Shown here piece by piece: positions 8,585-18,264 of a DNA stretch of 53,503 nt. Every line of letters begins with the position of its first letter. Position 1 is the stretch's first letter. The notes under the pieces were generated by a model that made no database searches, was not told where the DNA came from, and worked only from the letters and a program-made list of their open reading frames with translations. The stretch is taken from the NCBI RefSeq assembly GCF_002140175.1, contig NZ_NGMO01000002.1, positions 266,927-320,429 of the forward strand. The letters run 5' to 3'. The translations under genes were made by a program, and so were the position numbers. The stretch comes from Candidatus Enterococcus wittei. GTDB lineage: Bacteria > Bacillota > Bacilli > Lactobacillales > Enterococcaceae.

Positions 8585-10075
8585 ATGTTAACGACAGAAG
8601 AAAAAAAAACAAATGAACAAAAGACGAAAGAATTTGAGAAAAGAGTCGATATGTTGGCTTTGACTTTATCACTAAAAGGAAATGACCAATTTTTTGAGGG
8701 AAATGGAGGATATCAATTACTGTTTTCAACTTATATCAAAATGATAGAAAGTGATCATGACAATTTTTTTATTGAAAAAGAACGAAAGAAAAAGATCATT
8801 CAGTCATTGGAGCGAACGAAAGCATTCTATCAGTTTAAGAAACAACAACAACTTCAAGCAGTCTTTGAAACAATGTCCAACGATGACTCAACTGATTTTA
8901 TGCTTTTTCCCTCTGTCATTCAGGTAGAAAAAAATGAGAAAGAGCTCAAACATCTTGTGGGATTAACAGTGTATAAAAAAAAGCATCACTTCATTGTGAT
9001 GAAAGTGGATAAACAAGGTGTCTATAATTATTCGAACGTATCCTATTATAAAATTCCTTTACCAAGTATTGCACAGTTAAGTCAACTATTTTTTTCGGAA
9101 CGTAATACCAAAAAAACAGTGCAATATTCCATTTTTAAGTCCCTTGCTAAACTTTCAAATGAAGTTCGAACAATCCCAAGGATAATTCTGAAGGAACAAA
9201 GTATTGGTAATTGTATCATTAGTGAGGTAGAAGCTTCATTAAGACTGATCTTATTCAATTGTCAAACAGATCTCTTTCGTTTAGGTACGCATAAGGTGAT
9301 AACACCAAAATGGAACTTAAAACATCAGGAGCCAACGTTAGAGATGCGAAGGAGATTTCTTTCAGCAGTGAAGGGTGAGGACAAAGACTGGAATCAACAT
9401 TTTGATTATATCTTCGATTATTATCTGTATAGAAAAGGCAAACTTGTAGAGATCCCATTCTCATATATTGATATAAAAGGAAAGTGGTGGTATCGGAAAA
9501 TTCATAAAATCTTTTCTTTGGATTCTTATATTCCAGAAATGCTTAGGAGTGGCGGTCAGATACTGCCAGTAAACAAAGAACAACAGAAAGAAGACGCTAG
9601 AACGCCCATTGAACTGGTGGATGAATTATACAAGGAGAGTATCAGAAAAAGCGAGTTGCCTAGACTACAGCTTGCTACGAAAAAAAAGAGTAATGCGATC
9701 AAAATATTAAGTGCTCGATTGTCTTCAATAAAGATTGAAGTGGCTAAAGAAAAGGCAGAAATCCTCATTACTTGTTTGAAACGTAAAAATAAAGAAATAG
9801 AAGCAGAAATAAAACGACGTAAAGAACTAGAAAAGGGAAACCAGGACGGAATAATTTCCAATCGAACATTGAATCAGTTAGTATCAAAAACTGTTTCTGA
9901 GCGTACCAAGAATTTTCAGAAAATATCTACCAGTTCGAACGAAAAAGTCACAATTGAAAAATCCAAATTGACCGAACTCATGGAAAAAGTGAAAAAATCA
10001 CAACACGAATTTCGAAATTTTAGCCAACAAAATATGAGAAATATAAAAAAACAGAGCCCACAATATGAAAAATAA
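8585..10075 (+). CDS. single-module protein of the same family
   Basis: A 496-aa product starting MLTTEEKKTNEQK, with TTTGGAGG six nt before the ATG. It is one complete module: helical N-terminus (EFEKRVDMLALTLSL), DPTDFM-like DSTDFM, His123, Asp142, Gln205-x3-Asn-Cys210, FNC, W-NQHFDY-FDYYL, a charged helix, and a tail beginning TLNQLVSK. The tail resembles that of the giant protein upstream (an EK-x-L-x-x-L segment, then QHEFRN). All three presumed active-site residues are present, so it would be a potentially active member. No signal peptide or membrane helix is seen. The gap to the giant gene is 138 bp with no clear terminator, so co-transcription is possible. Function unknown; clan CE thiol enzyme is inference. 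Confidence 0.88.
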   Translation: MLTTEEKKTNEQKTKEFEKRVDMLALTLSLKGNDQFFEGNGGYQLLFSTYIKMIESDHDNFFIEKERKKKIIQSLERTKAFYQFKKQQQLQAVFETMSNDDSTDFMLFPSVIQVEKNEKELKHLVGLTVYKKKHHFIVMKVDKQGVYNYSNVSYYKIPLPSIAQLSQLFFSERNTKKTVQYSIFKSLAKLSNEVRTIPRIILKEQSIGNCIISEVEASLRLILFNCQTDLFRLGTHKVITPKWNLKHQEPTLEMRRRFLSAVKGEDKDWNQHFDYIFDYYLYRKGKLVEIPFSYIDIKGKWWYRKIHKIFSLDSYIPEMLRSGGQILPVNKEQQKEDARTPIELVDELYKESIRKSELPRLQLATKKKSNAIKILSARLSSIKIEVAKEKAEILITCLKRKNKEIEAEIKRRKELEKGNQDGIISNRTLNQLVSKTVSERTKNFQKISTSSNEKVTIEKSKLTELMEKVKKSQHEFRNFSQQNMRNIKKQSPQYEK

Positions 10076-10216
10076 TCATTTTCTTATTTCCTGATGTAGT
10101 GAGAAAAAAATTGATCATTTGATGGCAAACATGAAAAAAGGTAGAAATCAGTCCCACCCTCAATATACATACAGATGAACTGTCATAAAAGCTATTTTCT
10201 ATTTTGGAGGAACCAT

Positions 10217-11695
10217 ATGTTGACGAAAGAGGAAAAGAAAACAAATGAGCAAAAAGTGAGAGAATTTGAAAAAAGAGTCGATATGCTGGCACTGACTTTA
10301 TCACTAAAAAGAAATGATAGAGTCTTTCATACAGGGGAAGGTTATCAATTATTGTTTTCAACCTACATTAAGATGTTAGAGAATGATCAGAACGATTTTT
10401 TTATTGAGAAGGAACGGAAAGAAAAGATTATTGAGTCATTGAAGCGAACGAAAGCATTCTATGATTTTAAGAAAAAAAGACAGTTACATGCAGTCTTCGA
10501 AACGATGACTAATGATGATCCAACCGATTTTATGCTTTTTCCATCTACCATGTATGTAGAAAAAGATGTGAAAGCCCCCAGACATCTTGTGGGATTAACA
10601 GTGTATAAAAAAAAGAATCGCTTTTTTGTTATGAAAGTCGACACCGAACATTTTTATGATCGCTCTAGTGTTTCCTATTTTCAAATACCCTTATCAAATA
10701 TTGAAAAATTAAGTCACCTATTTTTTTTGGAACGTGATATCAAAAACACAGAACAATATTACATTTTGAAGACCCTTGCTGAACTTTCAAATGAGGCTAG
10801 ACCCATCTCCAGTGTCATTCTGAAAAAACAAAGTGTGGGTAATTGTATTGTTAGTCAAGTAGAAACTTCTTTATCAATGATCTTATTCAATTGTCGAACA
10901 GACCTCTTTCGTTCTATGCATAAAGAGATAACACCAAAATGGAATTTGAAACATCTGGAGCCAACATTAGAGATGCGAAGAAGATTCCTTTTAGCAGTGA
11001 AGGGTGAGGACAAGGACTGGAATCAACATTTTGATTATATCTTCGATTATTATCTGTATAAGAAAGGCAAACTTGTAGAGATTCCATTTTCATATATTGA
11101 TATAAAAGGAAAGTGGTGGCATCAACAAATTCATTTAATCTTTTCTGTTGATCCTTATATTCCAAAAATGCTTGAGAATGGCGGTCAGATCTCGAACGAA
11201 AATAAAGAACAATTGAAAGCAAATATTCAATCATTAATCGAACCACCAGGCAGACTATGCAATGAAGATATTAGGAAGATCGAGGTGGACCAACTAAGTC
11301 TTGTTAAGAATCAAAATTGCGATACAATCAAAGTATTAAGTGCTCGATTGTCTTCAATAAAGATTGAAGTGGCTAAAAAAATGGCTGAAGTGCTCATTGC
11401 TTGTTTGGAAGAGAAGAATCGAGAAATAGTGACAGAGATAAAGCAGCGGGAAAAAAATAAAAAGGAAAGACTAGGCAGGGAATATGATAAGCAAACGTTG
11501 AGTCAATTAGTATCAAAAGTTTCCCAAAATAATCCGACAATTTTTTCGCAAGTAGCGTCACCTAGGTTAAATGAACAAGCAACTTTCGCCAATTTGATTC
11601 ATAATATTAATATGAAAAAATATGAGAGCAAGTTTCAAGGAAAAAAACAATTAGTCACGAAACAGCAAACGCCAATCAGTGAGTTGCAAAAGTAA
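10217..11695 (+). CDS. single-module protein of the same family
   Basis: A 492-aa product. I choose the ATG at 10217 (MLTKEEKKTNEQK): it sits six nt after TTTGGAGG and aligns with the start of the previous gene. An upstream in-frame ATG would run through the ribosome binding site. The module is complete with His123, Asp142, Gln205-x3-Asn-Cys210 and FNC. The body is most like the 8585-10075 gene, but the tail after TLSQLVSK differs and looks more like that of the first gene (LNEQATF versus LNEESTL). So bodies and tails seem to have been shuffled. The intergenic leader keeps the AATATACATA element. The 300 bp after the gene holds no clear forward terminator. Confidence 0.88.
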   Translation: MLTKEEKKTNEQKVREFEKRVDMLALTLSLKRNDRVFHTGEGYQLLFSTYIKMLENDQNDFFIEKERKEKIIESLKRTKAFYDFKKKRQLHAVFETMTNDDPTDFMLFPSTMYVEKDVKAPRHLVGLTVYKKKNRFFVMKVDTEHFYDRSSVSYFQIPLSNIEKLSHLFFLERDIKNTEQYYILKTLAELSNEARPISSVILKKQSVGNCIVSQVETSLSMILFNCRTDLFRSMHKEITPKWNLKHLEPTLEMRRRFLLAVKGEDKDWNQHFDYIFDYYLYKKGKLVEIPFSYIDIKGKWWHQQIHLIFSVDPYIPKMLENGGQISNENKEQLKANIQSLIEPPGRLCNEDIRKIEVDQLSLVKNQNCDTIKVLSARLSSIKIEVAKKMAEVLIACLEEKNREIVTEIKQREKNKKERLGREYDKQTLSQLVSKVSQNNPTIFSQVASPRLNEQATFANLIHNINMKKYESKFQGKKQLVTKQQTPISELQK

Positions 11696-11900
11696 GTGAA
11701 GAACAGTCAGGTATTAAATAGTGAATAGATGCTTCATCCTTTCAATAGTTAATAAAAGAGTGAATGAGGATAACTAAAAATTCGAAGAAATCCATTATAT
11801 CAGGTGGACTTTGAAGTAAAAGAAGTAATCATTAAAAATAAAAAAGAGGTTTATTTCTATTTTAAAAATAAGTCTGTAAGATAGTACATAAAAATAATAA

Positions 11901-11947
11901 AATGAAGCTGAGATACGCAACTTGGTTCTTGCGTTCTTAGCTTCATT
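11901..11947 (-). terminator. terminator of def
   Basis: AATGAAGCTGAGATACGCAA (11901-11920) pairs with TTGCGTTCTTAGCTTCATT (11929-11947) around an 8-nt loop. On the minus strand it is followed by a U-rich run, so it should end def transcription. The rest of 11696-11900 is AT-rich with nothing I can identify. Confidence 0.75.
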
Positions 11948-11995
11948 TGAAAATTAAGGTAAATCGTCAAAATAATGATTGGTAGGTAGAATCAA

Positions 11996-12559
11996 TTATT
12001 CGATCACCAATACGCCTTCTTTTAATGAGAATGGATTTTTTTCATTGATATGATCGTAGAACATTACACCATTGATATGATCGATTTCATGTTGAACGAC
12101 AATCGATTCGTAGTTTTTTAAACGGATTTTTTGTTTTTCACCATTCTTGTCGTAATAAGAGACAGTGATTTTTGCATGACGGACGACATAACCAGGAACT
12201 TCACGATCGACAGATAGACAACCTTCTCCTTCTCCCAAGCACGCATCTTGGACAGAATGACTCAAGATTTTTGGATTATACATGACCGTACTGAGGGTAG
12301 GTTGATCTGATTCTGGATCAGTACTTGGTACGTGGACAGCAATGATGCGCTTCGAGATATCAAGCTGTGGAGCTGCAAGACCAACTCCCCCCCGTAAGTT
12401 TAATTCTTCAGCTTTGATAGGATCTTGGCTGTTTTTTAAAAACTCTAACATTTCTTCTCCTAGTAAAAGATCTTCTTCACTTAATGGAAGGGACACCTCT
12501 TTTGCTACTTCCCGTAACGTTGGATTTCCTTCTCGAATGATATTATCCATTGTAATCAT
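11996..12559 (-). CDS. def: peptide deformylase
   Basis: This 187-aa enzyme removes the N-formyl group from nascent proteins at the ribosome. All three signature motifs are present: [13 protein letters not shown] (metal-binding Cys) and [14 protein letters not shown] (the HExxH metal-binding and catalytic residues). Length and the insertion around residues 60-70 fit the type 2 deformylases of Gram-positive bacteria. The start at 12559 is preferred over the Met three codons later because AAAGGGG lies about 11 nt upstream of it. It is transcribed alone, away from rpsO, and has its own terminator. Confidence 0.97.
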   Translation of the reverse strand: MITMDNIIREGNPTLREVAKEVSLPLSEEDLLLGEEMLEFLKNSQDPIKAEELNLRGGVGLAAPQLDISKRIIAVHVPSTDPESDQPTLSTVMYNPKILSHSVQDACLGEGEGCLSVDREVPGYVVRHAKITVSYYDKNGEKQKIRLKNYESIVVQHEIDHINGVMFYDHINEKNPFSLKEGVLVIE

Positions 12560-12678
12560 GGAATATGTACCCCTTTCTTATTAGACACTAGACTATTTTC
12601 GGATTCTAGTTTACCATAAATTTCCAAAAGTAGTAGTAGGATTGTTTGTTAAACTAGATTTTCTTAAGGATTCTCTAC

Positions 12679-12804
12679 TTGATTTTTCATACAGATTCGG
12701 GTAAAGTATAGCTGTGTGCTTATAGCATATATCCTGTCACTTGGTTAAGCGAATCACCAACGTTTTACTCAGTTACAGGGGAATAATTGAAAGAGGTGGA
12801 AAAA
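12679..12804 (+). promoter_or_regulatory. rpsO promoter and structured leader
   Basis: TTGATT (12679-12684), 17 nt, then TAAAGT (12702-12707) is a plausible sigma-A promoter. The ~90-nt leader can fold with CCTGT (12734-12738) pairing to ACAGG near 12775, enclosing the hairpin TTGGT/ACCAA. S15 is known to repress its own mRNA in several bacteria through different leader folds. Whether this one binds S15 is inference. Confidence 0.5.
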
Positions 12805-13074
12805 ATGGCAATTTCAAAAGAACGTAAAAATGAAATCATGAAAGAATACGCACGCCATGAAGGAGATACTGGTTCTCCAGAAGTACAAATCGCTGTACTA
12901 ACTGAAGAAATCAATCACTTGAATGAACATGCTCGTGTTCATAAAAAAGATCATCATTCATACCGTGGTTTAATGAAAAAAGTTGGTCATCGTCGTAACT
13001 TATTAGCTTACTTACGTAAAACTGATGTTCAACGTTACCGTGAATTGATCCAACGTTTAGGCTTACGCCGTTAA
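12805..13074 (+). CDS. rpsO: 30S ribosomal protein S15
   Basis: An 89-aa primary 16S rRNA-binding protein of the small-subunit platform. The sequence starting [16 protein letters not shown], with [15 protein letters not shown] and LGLRR at the end, is typical full-length S15. The ATG at 12805 follows AGAGGTGGA at proper distance; an earlier in-frame ATG at 12787 would add six unusual residues and is not used. It is followed by its own terminator and then pnp, the conserved rpsO-pnp order. Confidence 0.98.
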   Translation: MAISKERKNEIMKEYARHEGDTGSPEVQIAVLTEEINHLNEHARVHKKDHHSYRGLMKKVGHRRNLLAYLRKTDVQRYRELIQRLGLRR

Positions 13075-13085
13075 TTTTTTAAAAG

Positions 13086-13117
13086 AGAGTGAGGTTCACG
13101 TGAATCTCACTTTTTTT
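13086..13117 (+). terminator. rpsO terminator
   Basis: GTGAGGTTCA and TGAATCTCAC form a stem directly followed by seven T residues. It separates rpsO from pnp, perhaps partially, as the two genes are often co-transcribed. Confidence 0.85.
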
Positions 13118-13165
13118 ACTTTAAGATAAAAAAGCTATTTTTTTGTGAACAAGCTTGATGGACTC

Positions 13166-13224
13166 CTACTAACCAAATGAAAGGTGCCAAATCTTTTATT
13201 TAGCGGTTTTCATTTGTTTAGTAG
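13166..13224 (+). promoter_or_regulatory. long hairpin in the pnp leader
   Basis: CTACTAACCAAATGAAA (13166-13182) pairs with TTTCATTTGTTTAGTAG (13208-13224), 16 of 17 positions, with a 25-nt loop. It lies 35 nt before the pnp start. In Escherichia coli a pnp leader stem is cut by RNase III and PNPase then represses its own synthesis; a similar role here is only by analogy. Confidence 0.6.
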
Positions 13225-13258
13225 CGTCTGGCTTTCACGAAAAGGAAAAGGAGTAATT

Positions 13259-15379
13259 ATGTCAGAAAAACAAGTATTTAAAACAACATGGGGCGGACGT
13301 CCTTTAGAGATCGAAGTCGGTCAATTAGCAAAACAAGCAAACGGAGCGGTATTAGTCCGTTATGGAGATACTGTTGTTTTGAGTGCCGCAGTGGCTTCAA
13401 AAGAAGCAAAAGATACAGACTTCTTCCCATTGACGATCAATTATGAAGAAAAAATGTATGCAGCGGGTAAAATCCCTGGTGGTTTTATCAAACGTGAGGG
13501 TCGTCCAAGTACCGAAGCAACCTTAACCGCTCGTTTGATCGACCGTCCAATTCGTCCGATGTTTGCGGAAGGTTTCCGTAATGAAGTTCAAGTAACTAAT
13601 ATCGTAATGAGTGTTGAAACAGACTGCTCACCTGCAATGGCTGCGATGTTAGGTTCTTCTATTGCTTTATCGATTTCAGATATTCCATTCGATGGACCAA
13701 TTGCTGGTGTCGAAGTTGGACGTGTGAATGGCGAATACGTATTGAACCCAACTGTTGAACAAGCCGAAGCAACAGATATCGAATTAACTGTAGCAGGTAC
13801 CAAAAAAGCAATCAACATGGTTGAAAGTGGTGCGAAAGAAGTTTCTGAAGAAGATATGTTAGGTGCTTTGTTATTTGGTTTTGAAGCAATCAAAGAACTC
13901 GTAGCCTTCCAAGAAGAAATCGTCCAAGCGGTTGGTAAAGAGAAAATGGAAGTTTCATTACTTCAAGTAGATGCAGATTTGAAGAAAGAAATCTTTGATG
14001 CCTCATATAGCACGATGAAAGAAGCGGTCATGACAGAAGAAAAATTAGCCCGCGAAGACAATATCGAGCAAGTGAAACAGGATATACGTGAAGTTTATGC
14101 AGAAAAGTTTGCAGAACATGAAGAAGAAGGACAGCTACTAAAAGAAGTGAAACAAATTACTGAAGACCTTGAAAAAGATGTTGTTCGTGAATTGATCACG
14201 ATTGATAAGATTCGTCCAGATGGTCGTAAATTAGACGAAATCCGTCCGTTAGCATCAGAAGTTGGTCTATTACCTCGTGTTCATGGTTCTGGGTTATTTA
14301 CTCGTGGACAAACACAGGCACTTTCTGCTTGTACCTTAGCACCTTTAGGAGAACATCAAATCATTGACGGCTTAGGTGTAGAAGTAAGCAAACGATTCAT
14401 CCATCATTACAATTTCCCACAATTTTCTGTTGGTTCGACTGGTCGAGCTGGCTCACCAGGACGTCGTGAAATTGGACATGGAGCTTTAGGGGAACGTGCT
14501 TTAGCACAAATCATCCCTTCTGAGGAAGAATTCCCTTACACAATCCGTTTAGTAGCAGAAGTACTTGAATCAAATGGTTCCTCTTCTCAAGCAAGTATTT
14601 GTGCTGGTACATTGGCATTGATGGATGCAGGTGTCCCAATCAAAGCACCAGTTGCTGGGATTGCCATGGGATTAGTATCTGACGGAGAAAACTACACGAT
14701 CTTAACAGATATCCAAGGACTTGAAGACCACTTAGGAGATATGGACTTTAAAGTAGCCGGAACTAAAGATGGGATCACAGCGCTTCAAATGGATATCAAG
14801 ATCCAAGGAATCACAGAACAAATCTTGACTGAAGCATTAACTCAAGCCAAAAAAGCACGTATGGAGATCTTAGAAGAACTAACATCTACGATTGCTGCGC
14901 CAAGAGAAGAGTTAAGTCAATATGCACCAAAAATCGAAATGATCCAAATCGAACCTTCAAAAATCAAAGATGTGATTGGTAAAGGTGGCGATACGATTAA
15001 TGGAATCATTGATGAAACTGGTGTGAAAATCGATATCGACCAAGAAGGAAAAGTAAGCATTGCTTCTTCTGACAAAGAAATGATCCAAAAAGCAATCAAG
15101 ATCATCGAAGATTTGACAAAAGAAGTAAAAGTTGGCGAAGTCTACCTTGGAAAAGTTGTTCGTATCGAGAAATTTGGTGCATTTGTGAACTTGATCAAAG
15201 GAAAAGATGGCTTAGTCCATATCTCTCAACTAGCAAATGAACGTGTCAATAATGTGGAAGATGTTGTAAAACTAGGCGATGAAGTCTTAGTAAAAGTAAC
15301 TGAAATCGACAAACAAGGACGCGTGAACCTTTCAAGAAAAGCGATGTTGGCTGATGACAAAGCAAAAGAAACCAAATAA
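13259..15379 (+). CDS. pnp: polyribonucleotide nucleotidyltransferase (PNPase)
   Basis: This 706-aa 3'-to-5' phosphorolytic exoribonuclease works in mRNA decay, as a trimer and often with RNase Y and helicases such as CshA, whose gene is also in this window. Two RNase PH domains are visible (residues ~1-230 and ~310-540, the second with RGQTQALS and the [18 protein letters not shown] active-site block), joined by an all-helical linker. A KH domain ([12 protein letters not shown]) and a C-terminal S1 domain ([18 protein letters not shown]) follow. The start [13 protein letters not shown] at 13259 follows AAAAGGAG; the earlier in-frame ATG at 13184 lies inside the leader hairpin loop and is rejected. 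Confidence 0.98.
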   Translation: MSEKQVFKTTWGGRPLEIEVGQLAKQANGAVLVRYGDTVVLSAAVASKEAKDTDFFPLTINYEEKMYAAGKIPGGFIKREGRPSTEATLTARLIDRPIRPMFAEGFRNEVQVTNIVMSVETDCSPAMAAMLGSSIALSISDIPFDGPIAGVEVGRVNGEYVLNPTVEQAEATDIELTVAGTKKAINMVESGAKEVSEEDMLGALLFGFEAIKELVAFQEEIVQAVGKEKMEVSLLQVDADLKKEIFDASYSTMKEAVMTEEKLAREDNIEQVKQDIREVYAEKFAEHEEEGQLLKEVKQITEDLEKDVVRELITIDKIRPDGRKLDEIRPLASEVGLLPRVHGSGLFTRGQTQALSACTLAPLGEHQIIDGLGVEVSKRFIHHYNFPQFSVGSTGRAGSPGRREIGHGALGERALAQIIPSEEEFPYTIRLVAEVLESNGSSSQASICAGTLALMDAGVPIKAPVAGIAMGLVSDGENYTILTDIQGLEDHLGDMDFKVAGTKDGITALQMDIKIQGITEQILTEALTQAKKARMEILEELTSTIAAPREELSQYAPKIEMIQIEPSKIKDVIGKGGDTINGIIDETGVKIDIDQEGKVSIASSDKEMIQKAIKIIEDLTKEVKVGEVYLGKVVRIEKFGAFVNLIKGKDGLVHISQLANERVNNVEDVVKLGDEVLVKVTEIDKQGRVNLSRKAMLADDKAKETK

Positions 15380-15446
15380 GAAGTGAAGATAAGTATGTTG
15401 TACAGATTTTTATGATCAAATGACATGACGTAAAACTTCTTTTTCT

Positions 15447-15507
15447 AAATAAGTGTGCTGCTACGAAAATAGTGTTTGTATTTTCTGAAGTAGTACACTT
15501 ATTTTTT
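15447..15507 (+). terminator. pnp terminator
   Basis: AAATAAGTGTGCTGCT (15447-15462) pairs with AGTAGTACACTTATTT (15489-15504), 16 pairs including two G-U, and ends in six T residues. Confidence 0.85.
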
Positions 15508-15599
15508 GCCTTATAGCTTATTAAAAAGCGCTTCTTTTTATCATTTCTTTATTTTCTTTAAAATATTTAAGTTATTTAAATAAAAAAGGAGGAACAAAA

Positions 15600-15857
15600 A
15601 TGGTTCATTTTTTACTTTCCCTCATTACCGGTGGAGTATTAGGTTTGATTGCTGGAGCGATTTTGAATGAAGATGTTCCTGGGGGTGTTACAGGGAATAT
15701 CTTGATTGGTTTTCTAGGAAGCTGGTTAGGGGAGTTCGTTCTAGGAGATTTAGGTCCAGCTATCAGTGGATTTTATTTGATTCCTTCTTTAATTGGAGCA
15801 ATTGTTTGTTTAGCGACTTATTCTTTTACAGCAGATTATCTGAGACGTCATCGTTAG
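15600..15857 (+). CDS. GlsB/YeaQ/YmgE-family stress membrane protein
   Basis: An 85-aa hydrophobic protein with three membrane helices and the glycine pattern of the transglycosylase-associated protein family (PF04226): GLIAGAILNED, PGGVTGNILIGFLGSWLG, GF-LIPSLIGAIV. In enterococci relatives sit beside Gls24-type stress proteins, but no gls24 gene is next to it here. AAGGAGG lies 8 nt before the ATG. An AAGCGCTT palindrome near 15530 in its leader resembles the core of a CcpA site but lacks the outer TG/CA, so I give it little weight. The biochemical role of the family is not established. Confidence 0.88.
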   Translation: MVHFLLSLITGGVLGLIAGAILNEDVPGGVTGNILIGFLGSWLGEFVLGDLGPAISGFYLIPSLIGAIVCLATYSFTADYLRRHR

Positions 15858-15878
15858 TGGTTATTTTATTTTAAGTTG

Positions 15879-15907
15879 TTGACACTTAGGTATATTCTTT
15901 GGATAAT
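15879..15907 (+). promoter_or_regulatory. kup promoter
   Basis: TTGACA (15879-15884), 17 nt, GATAAT (15902-15907). The -35 box is a perfect consensus and the -10 matches five of six. The transcript would have a leader of about 40 nt, too short for a riboswitch. Confidence 0.75.
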
Positions 15908-15955
15908 GAGATGAAATTTAGATATAGCTAATGAGCAATGAAATGAGGGGGAGAA

Positions 15956-17947
15956 GTGACAACGAAACACAATACGAAGAAAATCTCAATGGCAGGACTT
16001 TTAGTAGCTATGGGTGTCGTCTATGGGGATATCGGGACAAGTCCACTTTATGTGATGAAAGCCATAGTTGAAGATAACGGTGGTCTAAAAGGAATTAATC
16101 CGGATTTTGTTATCGGTTCGGTATCACTGATATTTTGGACGTTGACATTGTTGACGACGATTAAATATGTTGCGATTGCTTTGAATGCAGATAATCATGG
16201 TGAAGGTGGGATTTTTTCTTTATATACATTAGTAAGAAAAGGTGGTAAGTATCTGATTATTCCTGCGATGATCGGTGGTGCAGCTCTATTAGCAGATGGT
16301 GTGTTGACACCTGCAGTAACTGTGACAACAGCGATTGAAGGATTAAGAGGCATTCCACAGTTTTTTGACCGTTTTGGAAACGATCAAAATATCATCGTCA
16401 TTATTACTTTAGTCATTATTTTTATTTTATTTATGGTTCAACGTTTTGGAACAGAAGTGGTAGGTAAGGCATTCGGACCAATCATGTTTTTGTGGTTCAC
16501 CTTTCTAGGTGGCATGGGGCTATTGAACTTTAGCTTAGATTGGACAGTTATTCGGGCATTGAACCCTTATTATGCTGTGCAAATACTTTTTAGTCCGGAT
16601 AATAAATTAGGTCTATTTATTTTAGGAAATATCTTCTTGGCGACTACTGGAGCAGAAGCTTTGTATTCTGATTTAGGGCACGTAGGGAAACGAAATATTC
16701 GATTGAGTTGGCCGTATGTCAAAGTATGTTTAGTACTGAATTATTTTGGACAGGCAGCATGGTTGTTGAATGTTTATCAAAATCCTGGAACCCAGCAGAT
16801 TGAAAATTTGAATCCATTTTTCCAAATGATGCCCGCTAGTTTCACGATCATCGGTGTAGGATTTGCCACGATTGCTGCAATCATTGCATCACAAGCATTG
16901 ATTACTGGATCGTTTACTTTAGTTTCTGAAGCAATCAAACTAAAACTATTGCCACGATTGAAAATCATGTATCCAGGGAGTAGCATTGGGCAAATGTATA
17001 TCCCAGCTGTGAATTTGATTTTGTGGATTGCTTGTTCTCTTATTGTGGTAACCTTCAGAACTTCTCATCATATGGAAGCAGCGTATGGACTATCTATAAC
17101 GGTGACAATGTTGATGACGACCGCTTTGCTTTATTTCTATTTGATACAAAGTGGTTATTCCAAATGGCTGGCTCATGTGATTACCTTCTTCTTTGGTACG
17201 ATCGAAGTTGTCTTTTTTATTTCTAGTATCGTAAAATTTTTCCACGGTGGTTTTGTCGCTGTGTTGATTGCTCTAGTGATTTTAGCGGTCATGTTTGTGT
17301 GGGAACAAGGCAATATCATTCGTGAATCGATGGCTGAAGAAGTTGTCTTAAAAGACTATATTCCTCAACTTGAAAAGTTAAAGGAAGATAAGTCATTGCC
17401 AATCTATCAGACGAATGTCGTATTTTTAGTTCCTGATATGGCAGACGGCAAGGTCGGTAGACAATTTGTTTATTCAATCTTAGACAAACGACCGAAACGT
17501 GCAAAAGTTTATTGGTTTGTTCATTTAGAAGTTACAGATGAACCCTATACGAAAGAATATCAAGTCGATATGATGGATACAGACTTTATTGTCCAAGTCA
17601 ATCTATTTCTGGGATTCCGTGTCCAACAAGAAATCAATGTCTATGTACGTCAAATCATTCATGATTTGATGAAACAAGGACGTTTACCAAAACAGCCGCA
17701 AATGTATTCACTAACACCAGGAAGAGAAGTGGGAGATTTCCAATTCATCTTGATCGATGAAGTCGTCTCGAACGTGACAACTCTTGGTAAATGGGAGCGT
17801 CAGATCATGCAAGCGAAACTTGCCACCAAGAAAATCGCTACGACACCTGAAACATGGTTTGGCTTAGAGTACAGCGAAGTCAAACATGAAACAGTGCCAC
17901 TATTGATTGGAGATACAAGAAAAACTTGGCTGAAAGAACGAAAATAA
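15956..17947 (+). CDS. kup: Kup-family potassium uptake protein
   Basis: A 663-aa proton-coupled K+ importer of the KUP/HAK/KT family in the cytoplasmic membrane. The N-terminus has the family signature ([14 protein letters not shown]), with about 12 membrane helices to residue ~450 including [10 protein letters not shown]-like [14 protein letters not shown] and [14 protein letters not shown] cytosolic C-terminal domain of ~200 residues follows. It starts with GTG at 15956, preceded by GAGGGGGA. It has its own promoter and a strong terminator, so it is monocistronic. KUP proteins are c-di-AMP targets in some lactic acid bacteria; nothing in the sequence shows that here. A second K+ importer (KimA-like) lies 26 kb away. 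Confidence 0.95.
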   Translation: MTTKHNTKKISMAGLLVAMGVVYGDIGTSPLYVMKAIVEDNGGLKGINPDFVIGSVSLIFWTLTLLTTIKYVAIALNADNHGEGGIFSLYTLVRKGGKYLIIPAMIGGAALLADGVLTPAVTVTTAIEGLRGIPQFFDRFGNDQNIIVIITLVIIFILFMVQRFGTEVVGKAFGPIMFLWFTFLGGMGLLNFSLDWTVIRALNPYYAVQILFSPDNKLGLFILGNIFLATTGAEALYSDLGHVGKRNIRLSWPYVKVCLVLNYFGQAAWLLNVYQNPGTQQIENLNPFFQMMPASFTIIGVGFATIAAIIASQALITGSFTLVSEAIKLKLLPRLKIMYPGSSIGQMYIPAVNLILWIACSLIVVTFRTSHHMEAAYGLSITVTMLMTTALLYFYLIQSGYSKWLAHVITFFFGTIEVVFFISSIVKFFHGGFVAVLIALVILAVMFVWEQGNIIRESMAEEVVLKDYIPQLEKLKEDKSLPIYQTNVVFLVPDMADGKVGRQFVYSILDKRPKRAKVYWFVHLEVTDEPYTKEYQVDMMDTDFIVQVNLFLGFRVQQEINVYVRQIIHDLMKQGRLPKQPQMYSLTPGREVGDFQFILIDEVVSNVTTLGKWERQIMQAKLATKKIATTPETWFGLEYSEVKHETVPLLIGDTRKTWLKERK

Positions 17948-17999
17948 AAACACCCAATCAGTGAAAAACGCTAGATCTTTTTTTTACTGATTTGAATAA

Positions 18000-18043
18000 C
18001 GCCTCAAATATTAGATTTACAATCTAGTTTTGAGGTGTTTTTG
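18000..18043 (+). terminator. kup terminator
   Basis: CGCCTCAAA and TTTGAGGTG enclose an inner AGATT/AATCT hairpin and lead into a T-rich run. The sequence from 18044 to 18264 holds no promoter I can place with confidence. Confidence 0.8.
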
Positions 18044-18264
18044 TTTCTGATGGAAAAATCAGGAATTACGTTATTTTGGCGCGGAGGGTCTTGAGATTCT
18101 TTCCTAAAATAGAGGAGACATTGTTAAACTAGACTGAGTAGTCAACTGGCGTGCAGTTACTAGTCATTGTGAAAAATATTTATTGGTCTTTGATAAAAGA
18201 CTTCTTCGTTAGGCTCTTTTTATGAAAAGTTGTACAATTGAAGGTGAAAAGAGAGGCGAAATAA

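Noticed and set aside
1-11695. Interpretation of the module genes as a CRISPR, phage structural or LXG-type toxin locus
   Set aside because: No array repeats, no phage genes, no WXG100 or LXG N-terminus and no polymorphic toxin domain swap at the C-terminus were visible.
15520-15545. AAGCGCTT palindrome as a CcpA site before the GlsB-like gene
   Set aside because: Only the core fits; the outer TG and CA bases of a cre site are missing and no promoter can be placed around it.
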